In this document: piece after piece, positions 21,415 to 33,391 of the stretch
Layout of the letters: every line of letters begins with the position of its first letter
Numbering within the stretch: the first letter of the stretch is position 1
NCBI RefSeq assembly: GCF_026151205.1
Contig: NC_087083.1
Coordinates: 12,458,944 to 12,522,943, forward strand
Source: Bolinopsis microptera
Taxonomy: Eukaryota; Ctenophora; Tentaculata; Lobata; Bolinopsidae
Direction of reading: 5' to 3'
Length of the DNA stretch: 64,000 bases
Position numbers and translations under genes: made by a program
Notes under the pieces: generated by a model
What the model saw: only the letters and a program-made list of their open reading frames with translations
Told to the model about the DNA's origin: nothing
Databases searched by the model: none

Positions 21415-21745
21415 CCAATAACCTTATCGGACCTTATTTGGACGGACATTAAATGAACGGACATAATTATAAACGGACATTAATATGAACGCTAGAAGGC
21501 ATTCAAAACCATCAAAAATCCGACTTTTTTTTCTTCATTTTTTAAACGTTTTTTATTTCAGCAAATGATTTTTAATTCAAAAGTAAGAAAAGCAGTCGTT
21601 TAGCAGTAAAAATGTTAAAATATGTGTACATATGATCAGTGTCTAATATCAAATATCATCGTCATCAAATGGGTCTTCCTGCCGGAAATAGGCCGACAAA
21701 GGGGGGCCCCCGATTATTAGGGGTCAGATCATATGACGTATAATT
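21415..21745 (-). mobile_element. repeat X, internally deleted inverted copy
   Basis: Carries both ends of the unit at 3899-4568 in reverse orientation: ACCTTATCGGACCTTATTTG on the left and GATTATTAGGGGTCAGATCA on the right. About half the length is missing inside. This is what makes X look like an element in its own right. Confidence 0.7.
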
Positions 21746-21870
21746 AGTGATGTGACGTATAATTAGTGATGTGATCCATCAGTAGAATTTAATTGACCCA
21801 GAAATGAGCTAGATATAGGGTAGAGTTCACATGTCAATTCTGTAAATCATAGCTGTACATTAAGAAGTAA
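21746..21870 (+). repeat. flanking repeat around the array and LINE (left)
   Basis: Contains two copies of GACGTATAATTAGTGATGTG, then GGGTAGAGTTCACATG and TGTAAATCATAGCTG. The latter two blocks recur at 23360-23402, followed by the reverse complements of the first (23403-23442). It therefore brackets the (TATTCAG)n array region. Confidence 0.75.
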
Positions 21871-22626
21871 ACATAATCTGACTGCTCGACTCGTAGATCA
21901 CATATGGGACAGGAGCTCTTGCGAAAGGGGGTTCTCGTACTAAGGGATGTGAGACGCGTACGTGCCAAAGGCATGCAAGGGGAGTGAGCCGATCAAGTGT
22001 TCTTAGGTATATATACTGGAAGATGAAAGACAATAGTATCGCATTCTTACATTCTATCAACATGCCTACCTTCTCCAAATTCATCTCTGGTCGGACAGGA
22101 TCTCAACATGCAACAGCTACTTGACTCTGATGGATACATTTACTGTCGGAAGAAGAACAAGGATTCAGCCCTCACATCTTCCTGGCGGTGCTGCAAGCAC
22201 AAACTTCCTACGAAGTGTCCGTGTCTGTGCTATATATCCCTCTCAGATGATTCTCTTAAATTGAAAGCCCTCTGTTCAAGAGTATGTGCGAGCTATCAAA
22301 GAGCAGCAAGTCATTACTGACTTTCACATCGACAGCTGGTTGAGTGTTTTTTTTTTATTTTTTATTTTTATGTTGGGGCACCCACTTTACCTCCCTATTG
22401 GGAGGCTACGTCCGTCATTATTGACTAACGTCTATTGGGGTCCCTCTGCCCTCTGGTGTAGGTGTCAGTAGGTTGAGTGTTGCCAAGACACCCGCTAAGA
22501 GGCGAAGGAATTGCCATACCCAACTCCACGATATCTGTTCATTTTACTCCACATACTCTAGCAAGTTCGAGTATTTGTTTTCTGTAGCCTCAGTGTTTGG
22601 GCACGATATGTAGTAAATTATAATTT
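21871..22626. other. no gene seen
   Basis: Mixed sequence with short frames only. Nothing recognised apart from a T-rich run near 22345. Confidence 0.45.
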
Positions 22627-23283
22627 ATGTATTCAGTATTCAGTATTCAGTATTCAGTATTCAGTATTCAGTATTCAGTATTCAGTATTCAGTATTCAGT
22701 ATTCAGTATTCAGTATTCAGTATTCAGTATTCAGTATTCAGTATTCAGTATTCAGTATTCAGTATTCAGTATTCAGTATTCAGTATTCAGTATTCAGTAT
22801 TCAGTATTCAGTATTCAGTATTCAGTATTCAGTATTCAGTATTCAGTATTCAGTATTCAGTATTCAGTATTCAGTATTCAGTATTCAGTATTCAGTATTC
22901 AGTATTCAGTATTCAGTATTCAGTATTCAGTATTCAGTATTCAGTAATCAGTATTCAGTATTCAGTATTCAGTATTCAGTATTCAGTATTCAGTATTCAG
23001 TATTCAGTATTCAGTATTCAGTATTCAGTATTCAGTATTCAGTATTCAGTATTCAGTATTCAGTATTCAGTATTCAGTTTTCAGTATTCAGTATTCAGTA
23101 TTCAGTATTCAGTATTCAGTATTCAGTATTCAGTATTCAGTATTCAGTATTCAGTATTCAGTATTCAGTATTCAGTATTCAGTATTCAGTATTCAGTATT
23201 CAGTATTCAGTATTCAGTATTCAGTATTCAGTATTCAGTATTCAGTATTCAGTATTCAGTATTCAGTATTTAGTATTCAGTAA
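22627..23283 (+). repeat. (TATTCAG)n heptamer array, ~93 copies
   Basis: About 655 bp of nearly perfect TATTCAG, with only a few substitutions (near 22946, 23079 and 23272). Because 7 is not a multiple of 3 and the unit lacks in-frame stops, a spurious 106-residue frame results. Confidence 0.98.
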
Positions 23284-23442
23284 ATTTGATTAATTATCCT
23301 ACGAAAAAATGTCTATTGACCTGTTAATTTAAATCAAAAGTACGGAGTTAAACTGGGCTAGAAATCGGGTAGAGTTCACATGTTCTGTAAATCATAGCTG
23401 GTGGATCACATCACTAATTAAACGTCACATCACTAATTATAC

Positions 23443-25654
23443 GTAAAGATGCCAATAAAGAAGAGTCGGTACTTGACCTCTTCGATATAGAGAACTTTTA
23501 TAAATTCTTTAAAGATCTGTACAATACCAAAACAGTACCTAAAGAATTGGTGAAACTGAATGATGAAAGTGAAATCATCATCGACACTGAAATCCTTAAC
23601 AGAGATATCGACCAGGATGAAATGAAGAAAGGCATCAAATGCTTACAAAATGGAAAGGCAGCGGGTATCGACTTAATTCTTAATGAGTTCCTCAAAACAT
23701 CGACGGACGAAGTTGTGAAACTAATCCAAAAACTCTTTAATGAATGTCTTAAGTTTGGTGTATACCCTTGGAACACCACTATCGTTACCCCTCTCCACAA
23801 AAAAGGTTGTCCACATGACCCGGGTCCCGGATAACTATCGAGCAATCGCCGTGGGCAGCAACTTGGGCAAGTTATTTTCAAATATTTTGCTCAGTCGACT
23901 TCTCGAATTCAGAGCTGTACATTGCCCCGAATCACAGAACCAGCGAGGATTTTGCAAGGGGGCTCGAACCTCTGATCATATTTTCACACTTAACACCTGT
24001 ATTGAAAAATATGTAAAAGTCCAACGGAAAAGAATCTACAGCTGTTCTGTAGACTTTCAGAAAGCGTTCGACACGGTATCAAGAGAAGCACTACTGTACA
24101 AACTAAATAAGCTTGGTATGCAGGGGCGGTTTTTTTTATTGCCTCCAATACATGTACAGAAACTCAAAAGTAAGGCTTAAAATGGTTAAAAAGCTCGCAG
24201 CTTGTTTTGACGTTAATGCAGGAACGGAACAGGGCCACCCCTTGAGCCCAGAACTCTTCAAATGCTATATCTACGAACTCTCCCTCCAGATTAACGCCCT
24301 ACCCGGAGTGGAAAGTCCCCAACTCAACAACCGACAGATTACTCACCTGCTTTGGGCGGACGATCTGGTCCTGCTAGCCCTTAACAAGGTCAGTCTTCAG
24401 CTAATGATTGACCAACTCCACTCATTTTGCACTAACTGGGGATTGACTGTTAACATTAAGAAAACTGCGGTCATCATCTTCAATCCCTCAGGAAGGCAGT
24501 TACTCGAGAGTAAAACATTTACCTACGGTAGAAGTATTGTAATCCCTTCGGTCAAAAGCTACTGCTACCTGTGTACTCATTTCACAATATGTGGCAGTAT
24601 GAAGCTTAACCAAGAGCAGCTCAGGATCAAAGGACTTCGAGCATACTTCTCCCCGAAAAAGACGGTTGATCTCTCCTCAACTTCTAAAGAGGCTGTGTTC
24701 AAACTCTTCGATGCCCTTATACTTCCTGTCGTCTCATACGGTAGTCAGGTGTGGCTCCCCTATACCAACATTCTCAGCAACATCTGCCAGAAGATAACAC
24801 AGTCCAACAAAGACACACTCAGTCAATTAGCGAATGACAGCATCGAGCGCCTGCATCTCTCGCTGCTAAAATGGACGACTGGGGTCAACAAGAGAACTTC
24901 AAATATCCCGATATGGGGAGACACAGGAAGATATCCCCTTGGAATACAACTGAGTAAGCTCTTTCTTGACTTCCACAACAGGCTCGTCCTCCTTGACAGA
25001 AAAAACTCACCACAGATTGTTCGCCATGCTTTTGTAGAGCAAAGAAACCTACAGCTGACCTGGTTCCGAACATCGAGAGCGCTGACCGCCGACCGACGCA
25101 TTTGACCCAGGAGCAATTAAACGAACAATTGTTCCCAATTGCCGAACAGCCAACTCGTTCGGAGTAGAATGAGAAATTGGTTCCAAGAAAAGTGGGAAAA
25201 AGCTCGACTTGAAAACAAAAAGCTTGCATTCTACAACGAAGTCAAAAGCAGCTTTGGATTAGAACCATACCTATCTCTACCCAATCACAAGAAAACCCGA
25301 TGTACCACATGGCTGAGGACAAGCTCCCACAAACTTAATATCGAGACGGGGCGATATGGCTGGAAAAATTCAAGCATCTTCTACAGAGCTTGCCACTTCT
25401 GCTGCAGCTCAGACAGAATCACTATATACCTCCTGAACGAGCTCCCGTTTAGTGACATCATCAAAGAAGACGAAGTCCATTTGCTTAAAGAATGTCCTGT
25501 CTACACGGAGATCAGACAAAGAAACAGCACAGACCTTCACAACATGCTCACAAATAGTCAATTCAGTAAATTATTTGATGAGAATTACTTTTTGGAGACC
25601 AGAAATTTTGTTTATAATCTATTTCGTGAAAGATTTCCTAAAAGTAAGCTATGA
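23443..25654 (+). pseudogene. LINE ORF2 reverse transcriptase, frame-broken
   Basis: Spread over frames 23547-23834, 23740-24180, 24113-25105 and 25139-25654. In order: GKAAGID (finger motif), IVTPLHKKG and NYRAIAV, then CSVDFQKAFDTVSREALLYK (motif A with catalytic Asp), GTEQGHPLSPELF (motif B), LLWADDLVLLAL (motif C, both Asp present), LTVNIKKTAVIIFN, and a C-terminal CX2C...HX4C. Breaks lie near 23830, 24125-24180 (in a T run) and 25105. The catalytic residues survive, so decay is recent or the breaks are assembly indels. The clade (CR1/RTE/other) is undetermined. Confidence 0.85.
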
Positions 25655-25794
25655 CTTAGTATCCATATTCCGTGCACACTTTGAAAACATTTAATTATTT
25701 ATCTTCGATATTATGTTTTTTTTGTTTGGTTGTATATAATAACTTTCATTTAACTGATTGGGATCTGACATATGTAATTTTGTAATGATCTTTC

Positions 25795-25868
25795 TAATTT
25801 CTAATTTCTAATTTCTAATTTCTAATTTCTAATTTCTAATTTCTAATTTCTAATTTCTAATTTCTAAT
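25795..25868 (+). repeat. (TAATTTC)n LINE tail
   Basis: About ten copies of the same heptamer as at 3676-3897. Confidence 0.95.
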
Positions 25869-25869
25869 A

Positions 25870-26916
25870 CGTCTTATGATCTGACCCCTAATAATCGGGG
25901 GCCCCCCTTTGTCGTGCAGCCATGCTTAAAGCATCAGCGATTTCTAGCTTTAAGTTTATGGAAACATTTTTTTATCAAACTACCCCGGTCCTACATTTCA
26001 GTGTTAACTTTTACAAGCCATTCGGCGTGAAGTGGTTTTATCTTAGACAACTTTAGGTTAACCTTAACATCACGTGTTAGCTTTCCTAGCACTGTTTCAT
26101 TACCTCCCCTGAGTAATATAAACTATTACACGTCGGACAATGTATTTGGCAACACGCTTTACCGTAATATCTAGAGGCTGGAACAAGTTTGTCATGTTGG
26201 GGGGGGGGGGGGGGGGGACTAGCTCATGAACTATGTTGTTGAGTGCCATAATTTCGTTGACTTTTTCCGCCAAGTGACCCTTGAAAACATCATATACTAG
26301 TAAAGTGTTCTGTGCCTCCGGCAGACCAAGGAGAACCTTTCCGTCGTTAACTTACGGCACAATAAAGTTCTCATAGTTATCATATTCTGGACAAAAAGTT
26401 CGAAGTGGAAATATTTTTGAAAAAAATTCAACGGACTTTAACTTGGACGGACCTTTGATGAACGGACTTTATTTGAACGGACATTAAAATGAAAGTTAGA
26501 GCCTCCAGCGTTCAATTAATGTCCGTCCAAATAAGGTCCGATAAGGTATATAGAAAACCCAGCAGGCAGCTGGGCCAGAGATTTAAAAATAGAAGGATAT
26601 TTTGTTAATGAATATTGAAGCGAAAATCATGTAACCCTATGTTTTCGAGGACTCTGAACAAGATAAAACTGGTTATAATTAGCATACTCAAGGGCAAATT
26701 GCTTTAAAATGCACTTGAATGTTATAGATATTATTGGACATTCATGGCGGCCATTGGCGGAAAAGTTTGAGCGAGTTTCCATGTGCCAAATTTGAGATAT
26801 CACCTTAAACACAAAATATCTCCAATTCGGTGGTTTGTGGTGGTTCCAAGGCATATATATGGAGATCCAACGATACGATTTTCTTGAAACTTTGTAGATA
26901 GTAAGATAGCTTTAAA
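25870..26916 (+). repeat. repeat X and flank, block copy 2
   Basis: Colinear with 3899-4940. Homopolymer lengths differ (the G run at 26201-26218 is 18 here, 12 in copy 1). The segment stops where the 12.4 kb element begins. Confidence 0.9.
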
Positions 26917-27139
26917 GGACCAGTTAACTGAAAAAAAAGTTATCCTCATATTTTGACAGATTGTGACAAATAGCAAACTAAGCAACGAGTCGAAATTCCT
27001 AAATCTCTAACTGCTCTCTAACGCGTGTAAATAACGTTTGTATTATTTTGGCGATGACGTCATAAAGTCCCTTGCGCGCGCAGAGGAGCTTGTGAGACTG
27101 TATTTTACAGGTAGAAAATGGACATAATACAATGTTTTT

Positions 27140-27600
27140 CCCCGAATAACTCGAAAAGTAAGTAATTTAGGGTACATGTTGCTTCATAAGTTGTATATAA
27201 ACATGGCCATTCTGCACAATTTGCACACATTCAAAAACCTTTAGGGCCTTCATAGCCCAATTTACCAGATACCCATAGTTTTGCATGATTTCTGGAACCG
27301 AAAATTAGTTTTTCGCCAATAACTGAAAAAGTAAGCACTTTAAGGCATATGTTTGTTCATAAGTCATATATTAATATGCTAATTGCGGTTCTTTTGCACC
27401 CTGTCTAAAGACTCTATCACAATCCTATCGAAAATGGGCTCAGCACCACGCCCAAAATTGTTTTTGGCAAATTTCTCGAAAAGTAAGAATTTTAGGCCAT
27501 GTGTTGCTCAGTAACTCCTATATAAACATGCATATGCCGCTTCGTTTAAGCCTATTTTGAAGTCTCTACGACCTTCAGAAGCAAGGGGTCGGTTACGTTA
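27140..27600 (+). repeat. three ~155-175 bp imperfect direct repeats
   Basis: Each unit begins CTCGAAAAGTAAG or similar (27148, 27321, 27476), continues with a TTTAGG.CATGT.TTG block and a TATATAAACATG block, and lies in the left part of the outer element. No coding. Confidence 0.65.
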
Positions 27601-27770
27601 TTGGGTCAATATGGGCGTGGCCCTCCTGGGTTTTCTCCACGGTCAAAAAAATGTCTCCAAACGAAAATCGTTTATTCATACCTTCAGGAAGGTCTGTGCA
27701 AAGTTTCGTGACTATTTGAACATTTGCAGGTTCATTTCCATAAATGTCCATAAATGGGCACTATCCGTCG

Positions 27771-28140
27771 CGGAGTAGAGTCCGCGGCGGAGCCGCCGGA
27801 CTCCGAGCGGACTCCGAGCGGACTCCGAGCGGACTCCGGCGGTGCTCCGCCAAAATGTATTTACACTGGACTCGAGTACATTTTGGCGGACTCCGAGCGG
27901 AGCCGAGCGGACTTTAAAGTCCGCCGCGGACTCCGAGCGGCTCCGCGGCGGCTCGGCGGAGTGTCCGCCGCGGACTAAGCCACTAGGCGGACTCCGGTCC
28001 GCCGCGGACTCCGGCGGAGTGCTTGGCGGACTCCGCCGGACCTCTCCGCCAGACTTGAATCCGGCGGAGTCCGGCGGAGCTTGGCGGAGTCCGCCAGCTC
28101 GGCGGACTCCGCTCGGAGTCCGCCGGACTCCAACAGAGTC
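27771..28140. repeat. CGGACTCCG-type short repeats, left arm
   Basis: Dense, irregular repeats of GGCGGACTCC and GAGCGGACTCC in both orientations, far GC-richer than the surroundings. They create long Arg/Ser/Pro-rich frames on both strands that are not genes. Confidence 0.9.
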
Positions 28141-29266
28141 CACTGACTTCCGACCTCCGACTTCCGACCCTCGGCTAAATTTGTCACGTGACATACAACA
28201 TAGCATTTTGCAATATTGTGGTCAGATGAAAAGGTCGCTAGTGATAAACCTTAACCATTACCCTCACAATGTCAATTAAATAGTGTACAACTCTAGTCCT
28301 AACTTTGACCCTATAATGTATAAACGTTGACCCTAACCCTCCACCAAACCGTCCGCAGCGAAATATCAATGTCATTGACTGGTCACGTGACCAAAACAAT
28401 TTTTGTCATATTATCTCATATAGGGAAGCGTTTTTAGTTTTACCCTACACGTTGCATGTGGCGTCATTCGGCCGGATCCCAGCAAGCAAAAATACGTCGA
28501 CCATCACAGGACGACGCCAGCCAGCACTTTCTACGCTCTTCGAGCTCCGATCGTCCTGTGACGAAGTAAGGACGAAGCCTGAGGTCCTCAGGTAACATCG
28601 ACCACCGATTGAAAATTCAAAGATTTTTTGACATAAAGGTCAAATGTAAAACTAAAATCTTGATGTTGATTGATTGACGACTTCAATTTTTGAGCACAGC
28701 GCGAGCGCATGCGTGATGCGAAAAAGGACCGCTAGTCAAGATGTTGATAAATATTTGGCTTGTGGCGCGATGTGTTGCTCTAAGTATAGCCCTCTCGCTT
28801 GCAGTAGCGTGCGACCGCCGGAAATGACTTGTGGAACAAGCGCGCCCGCAGCGGCGCGAAAGCACCTGGTTAGCTAGATGAACGCGATGTGCCTTGCATT
28901 GTAGGATGAAATCCTACTAGCTGACGCCACTCGCAGCTGTGATGTTCGCTGTACGTCAGCGATCGAAATTTATACGCGTATCACCCGTTAAGATGTGCCA
29001 CCCGACGCGCCACGCAATTTTTCTCGTTGCTCGTCGCACGTCGACGAACAACGAAGCTCGTTGCGACGCGCAATGAGCTGCCAGGCTAGGACATCGTCCT
29101 GGTCCAACAAATTTTGGCGAGCGCGAGCGATTTTCTCCAAAAATTTAATGAGGGCGCCGACTTCCACTCTGGCTAGGTTTCTTCTAATGAGAGTACCCCA
29201 TCTTATGAACGATAGATGAACTAACAATATATTTTGAAGTTTTTTTTGAAGTATATTATATGTATT

Positions 29267-29533
29267 AGGTAGTGCGCCATCAACAGTGAGCCGCGCGTGC
29301 CGACTGTAGGATGGTTTTTTAGCGCTAATTTCGGCCAGCACAATTTTCTTCAAACAAATAGATATTAAGTATCCTTTCCAACCTCTGATTGCAACAAAAT
29401 TTGGTAAGCTTACTCATAGACTTACAAGGAAAGTGTCCGAAAAGTTTAAAGCATATCCAACCATCAGACATTATGTTACAGCTAAAAGCAGCGTATTTTG
29501 CCCCATTTTGATCACTATATCAACTCCGATATC
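29267..29533 (+). mobile_element. hAT-like MITE, copy A, left part
   Basis: Begins AGGTAGTGCGCCATC. Preceded by TATGTATT (29259-29266), which recurs after the right end (35643-35650) as an 8-bp duplication. Split by an LTR element at CCGATATC. Confidence 0.9.
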
Positions 29534-31450
29534 TGTTAAGAGGCGTACTCGGGTTTCAGCACGACAACTTACTTAACGGCCTATTTAATGCTCCAATTTT
29601 CCATGACTTCTAGAGATTATTTATTTATTATATTTCATTAAATTTAGATGACATTAATTTAACTACGTATAATTGGCTCCTTTTAACTAGAGTATGGAAA
29701 TTCAGGTTCCGATATTATGGAATACCTCCCGGTTTGAGACTCACTCAGGGCACAGTTCAAACCCAAACTCTCTTTGTACAGATACAATTTTAGGACAGTA
29801 ATTTCTATTGTAATTATGGATTCAGAATTTTAGGTGAATTTATATCTGGAAGATAACCAATTAAAACAAATTAATAAAGGGTTGTAAAATAATTGGGTTA
29901 AATAGGACTACAATATTAATTTAACTCTCATATCTCATAACTTAGTCTTAATGTCCATTTACCCCAATAATTGAAGTAGTAGCGAATGTGGCGAGGGTGA
30001 AGCGATTAAATAGGATGATTCACGAGGTCGCTGTTCCGGTTCTCTCTCTCTCTCTGAAGAGATCATATATCAATACAAATTTAATAGACCACACTAATTA
30101 TACGGAATATAGGTATTAATTTCCTACTTCTAGATAACTTACGAACTAGACTCACTATAAGTATAATTTACTAACCAAGGAATAAGAATATAAAGTGGCG
30201 ATCTGGTCTTTTCATATAGTGGAATGTCAACTAGAACTGAACCATCTTGCATGGTCATCTCGAGGATCTAACATAGTGACGAACGGTTCTCGAGGAAGGA
30301 GGGGGGAATCAATCTGAAGTAAGATAATTATAAGTACGGAGCGTTTAAGTAGTGACAATATTCAGATTGATTAAGTTAAATTAAGGGAAAATCTATCGTA
30401 GGAACCTCTTAATGAAGACGTAATAAACTTACGAAGCAATACGACTGGTGGAGCTTAGGTGAGGACAGGCAGAGCAAGTGGGGTGGGTATCACTGTCATA
30501 TTGCCTGGAAATTAATAACTATTAGAACTAATAATTAGTACACAGGAAATAACTATAATACTACAATCGTCAACGTTAACAAGTGGAAAAGTGCTATGAT
30601 TATGAACGATGGATTAAGGTTTACGTAAGATTTTTACCTCAGGAAAGGAACTCCATAGCCTAATTCTGGAAGGATCTATCGGGAACAGGTAGTACTAGTA
30701 GTGCGAGGAATCTAATGAGATATTATGTATATTAACAGCATATTAAGCATTATACGACGGAAATTGACCTAAGTACGAACTAATCTTTAACGTCAACCTT
30801 TGATACGAATGCAATCAATGACAATAACATGATCAAGAACTTAATCTAAATTACGAACCTATAATAGAAATGAGTAACATGTGGAGAGAGAACGGATACA
30901 GCAGAGCATGACCCCGGGCCGGAGATAAGGGAAAAGGCAAAAAGGCTAAAGGCGGAAGGCGGCGAGCAGCAGGCGAGCTCCCCTTTTTGTAGACTGCTGG
31001 TTGACAGGTCTTTGGGGAGTTGAAGGGGGAGTTGATTCTCATGGCACTCTTGTAACACCTCGGCTAGTTCGTCAACACAATAATCAAAAATCAATGCTGT
31101 TAAAATAATTGTAAGTATTCTTTTAACTATAAGTTCTAATAAATTTGAAACTTTAACGATCTTCAAGCCACTACTTTTCCCACCGGGAACGTCACAATTC
31201 CAAATAACTACTAATTTACAACGGCTTAAAATACTAACTAGAGCTTCACGCCGTGAGACATTTCAATCATACAAACCTTACAACTTTCAGCTTGTTACGC
31301 TGACTCTTAATATTTTCTAAATTGATAAAGACTTTAAATTAATTGACCGACTACCCGTCTCTCAGTACAAATATTTTATAAGATACTAATACAGGCCGTG
31401 AGATATTTGCAAACCTGTTCACCTTCAATTCACTATACCCCTACCTAACA
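29534..31450 (-). repeat. LTR (29.5 kb side)
   Basis: 1917 bp. I noticed only two differences from its partner: C/T in CTTAACGGCC near 29576, and one fewer T near 30800. Holds a CT microsatellite near 30041. A 106-residue minus frame at 30846-31166 is shared with the other LTR but is probably not a gene. Confidence 0.95.
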
Positions 31451-33391
31451 TCTCCCCGATCGAAAATTAATGACGACCACGTCATAGTAAAACTATCTAT
31501 AATTAAAGAAATGATAAATCTACAACCTTCTTTTTTTTCTTAAAAAAAAAAAAATTTCAAAAGAACCATTAGTAATAAGGTATGCCCGTTCTTATAGTAA
31601 AAAATCATTAATTTAAAGAATTATCGAATTTCTCGCGCACAGCCAACAAAATTAAATATAATCGTACAAACAAACATTTGAATTACCATAAGTTAATATT
31701 TAAAAGTAAAGTCGTTGTAATTGTAGTGCCTATTCTGGTCGTAGTTATCTTTATTGTCATAGTACTGTCCGTAATTTTCCGACACAATTTGGTCACTATT
31801 CTCAGCAGGGTTATAAGTTCCAGGGTCTACTTGTGTACTTGCTGGGGTATTATCAATGATTAGACGACATTACGGAGGTTAACTGTTTTAAGGCACGCAA
31901 AGACAGCGAATAACACATACTCGAAGTCTAAGAGGAAAATAAAATCCTAATACTAATAGTTTAATTACGTTAGCGACTTATTATTTACAAAATATAACTA
32001 TTAATCAAGGTTTAATAAAAATTCAAATCATCAAACGAGTAGCAAACGATGTGGCAAGAGAATATAAATGTGTGTTACGGTTATAATTAAGCTATTAAGT
32101 GATGTTCTTTAAGTTCTAGAAAATTGTTTAGGCCGAATTAATTTCAGTTTATTCATAATCAAAAGTTTTCCTGAATGCCTTATGCGGTAATTAATGTGCA
32201 GCCACCAGCCATATTTCACAACGTAAATTACCCCAAACTCAACAAAATTTGTATCTCTTATTTCCCAGCATGATTCCACCATGCCAACTTTAACAACATT
32301 ACTTCTTTATCAACTCATTTCTGTCTCATCTCATTTCAAATATCTTCTCTTCTTCACGTCCGCATACCCTATTACACTAAATCATCTTTATTTTTAAACA
32401 CAAACCCTTTATCAAATCTCCCTCTGTATCATCATACTTCAAATATCTTCTTTTCTTCACGTCCGCATACCCTATTACACTAAATCATCTTTATTTTTAA
32501 ACAACAAAACCTTTATCAAATCTCCCTCTGTATCATCATACTTCAAATATCTTCTTTTCTTCACGTCCGCATACCCTATTACGCTAAATCATCTTTATTT
32601 TTATACAACAACCCCTTTATCGAATCTCCCTCTGTATCATATCTTCTCTTCTTCACGTCCGCATACCCTATTACGCTAAATCATCTTTATTTTTATACAA
32701 CAACCCCTTTATCAAATCTCCCTCTGTATCATATCTTCTCTTCTTCACGTCCGCATACCCTATTACGCTAAATCATGTTGCCAATCTTAGTTTCAAAGTT
32801 CGAAGGGTCGTACTGAATCCGAAGTGTTTCTAACCACCAAGCGCGCTTTTGGCGGTATCACAACACTCAAATAACAGATAAGAAGCCCATCTACTTATTA
32901 AAACTAACACCTTGTCAACAACCATTATAGCACCTCCTCCCAATAAACTTCACAACTTCTGAACCCCGTATCCCTTAGCCGGCTAATAATTTATACTGCA
33001 GTTTAATATATCTCCCCATAATATAATTGTCTCACATTTCAACATCTCATCATAACATAATCTCATTATCTCGTAACATCATACATCTCTCGTATCATTC
33101 CCATCTTTACCTAATTATACGGAATATATAATATCATCACAACTTACCCACGATATCTCATAATTACTTTTCAACTTCTACACTAAACAATTATCTCTTC
33201 AACCTACTTCTCTGCTGTGACTTCATCATTTTATGGCGATGGCTGCAACAACTAATATCAATGTAAATAAATAAATTGCACTAACGGTGCACTAACAAGA
33301 AAAACAAGCAAACTAAAGTTTGGTGTCTCTTCCAGATTTTTTGAAAATTTTGCTACAAAATTTTGTACAGAGAGCCGCATTAGGGCTACAT
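31451..33391 (-). other. interior of the LTR element, non-coding
   Basis: AT-rich. Contains only short frames, including a hydrophobic 61-residue one at 31678-31863 that I do not credit. It includes the tandem array at 32330-32775. No retroviral-type domain on either strand. Confidence 0.7.
32330..32776. repeat. tandem array, 92-103 bp unit, ~5 copies
   Basis: Each unit has TCTTCACGTCCGCATACCCT, then AAATCATCTTTATTTTTA and TCAAATCTCCCTCTGTATCA. The first three spacings are ~103 bp and later ones ~92 bp, after loss of a CATACTTCAAA piece. Confidence 0.9.

Larger units (their letters stand above)
23443..25869 (+). mobile_element. 5'-truncated LINE with reverse transcriptase
   Basis: 2.4 kb starting in mid-ORF2 and ending in a (TAATTTC)n tail. 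No endonuclease region precedes it; the upstream join falls exactly at ATTATACGT of the flanking repeat. Its last 570 bp are duplicated at 3179-3898. It is followed by repeat X, as in copy 1. Confidence 0.9.

Noticed and set aside
22627-22947. 106-residue + strand ORF of repeated YSVFSIQ
   Set aside because: It is the translation of the (TATTCAG)n microsatellite, a stop-free heptamer, with no other coding evidence.
20573-23283. Possible CRISPR array
   Set aside because: The tandem repeats have no unique spacers of constant size, and the context is eukaryotic.
24823-25229. Minus-strand ORFs of 97 and 114 residues
   Set aside because: They are shadows of the LINE reverse transcriptase on the + strand.
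27712-28279. Arg/Ser/Pro-rich ORFs on both strands (up to 164 residues), and their mirror images at 37.7-38.1 kb
   Set aside because: They arise from GC-rich CGGACTCC repeats that lack stops in several frames and appear equally on both strands.
30846-31166. 106-residue minus-strand ORF, identical in both LTRs (also 34705-35025)
   Set aside because: Identity only reflects the young LTR pair. No domain, and LTRs normally do not encode proteins here. Kept only as a note.
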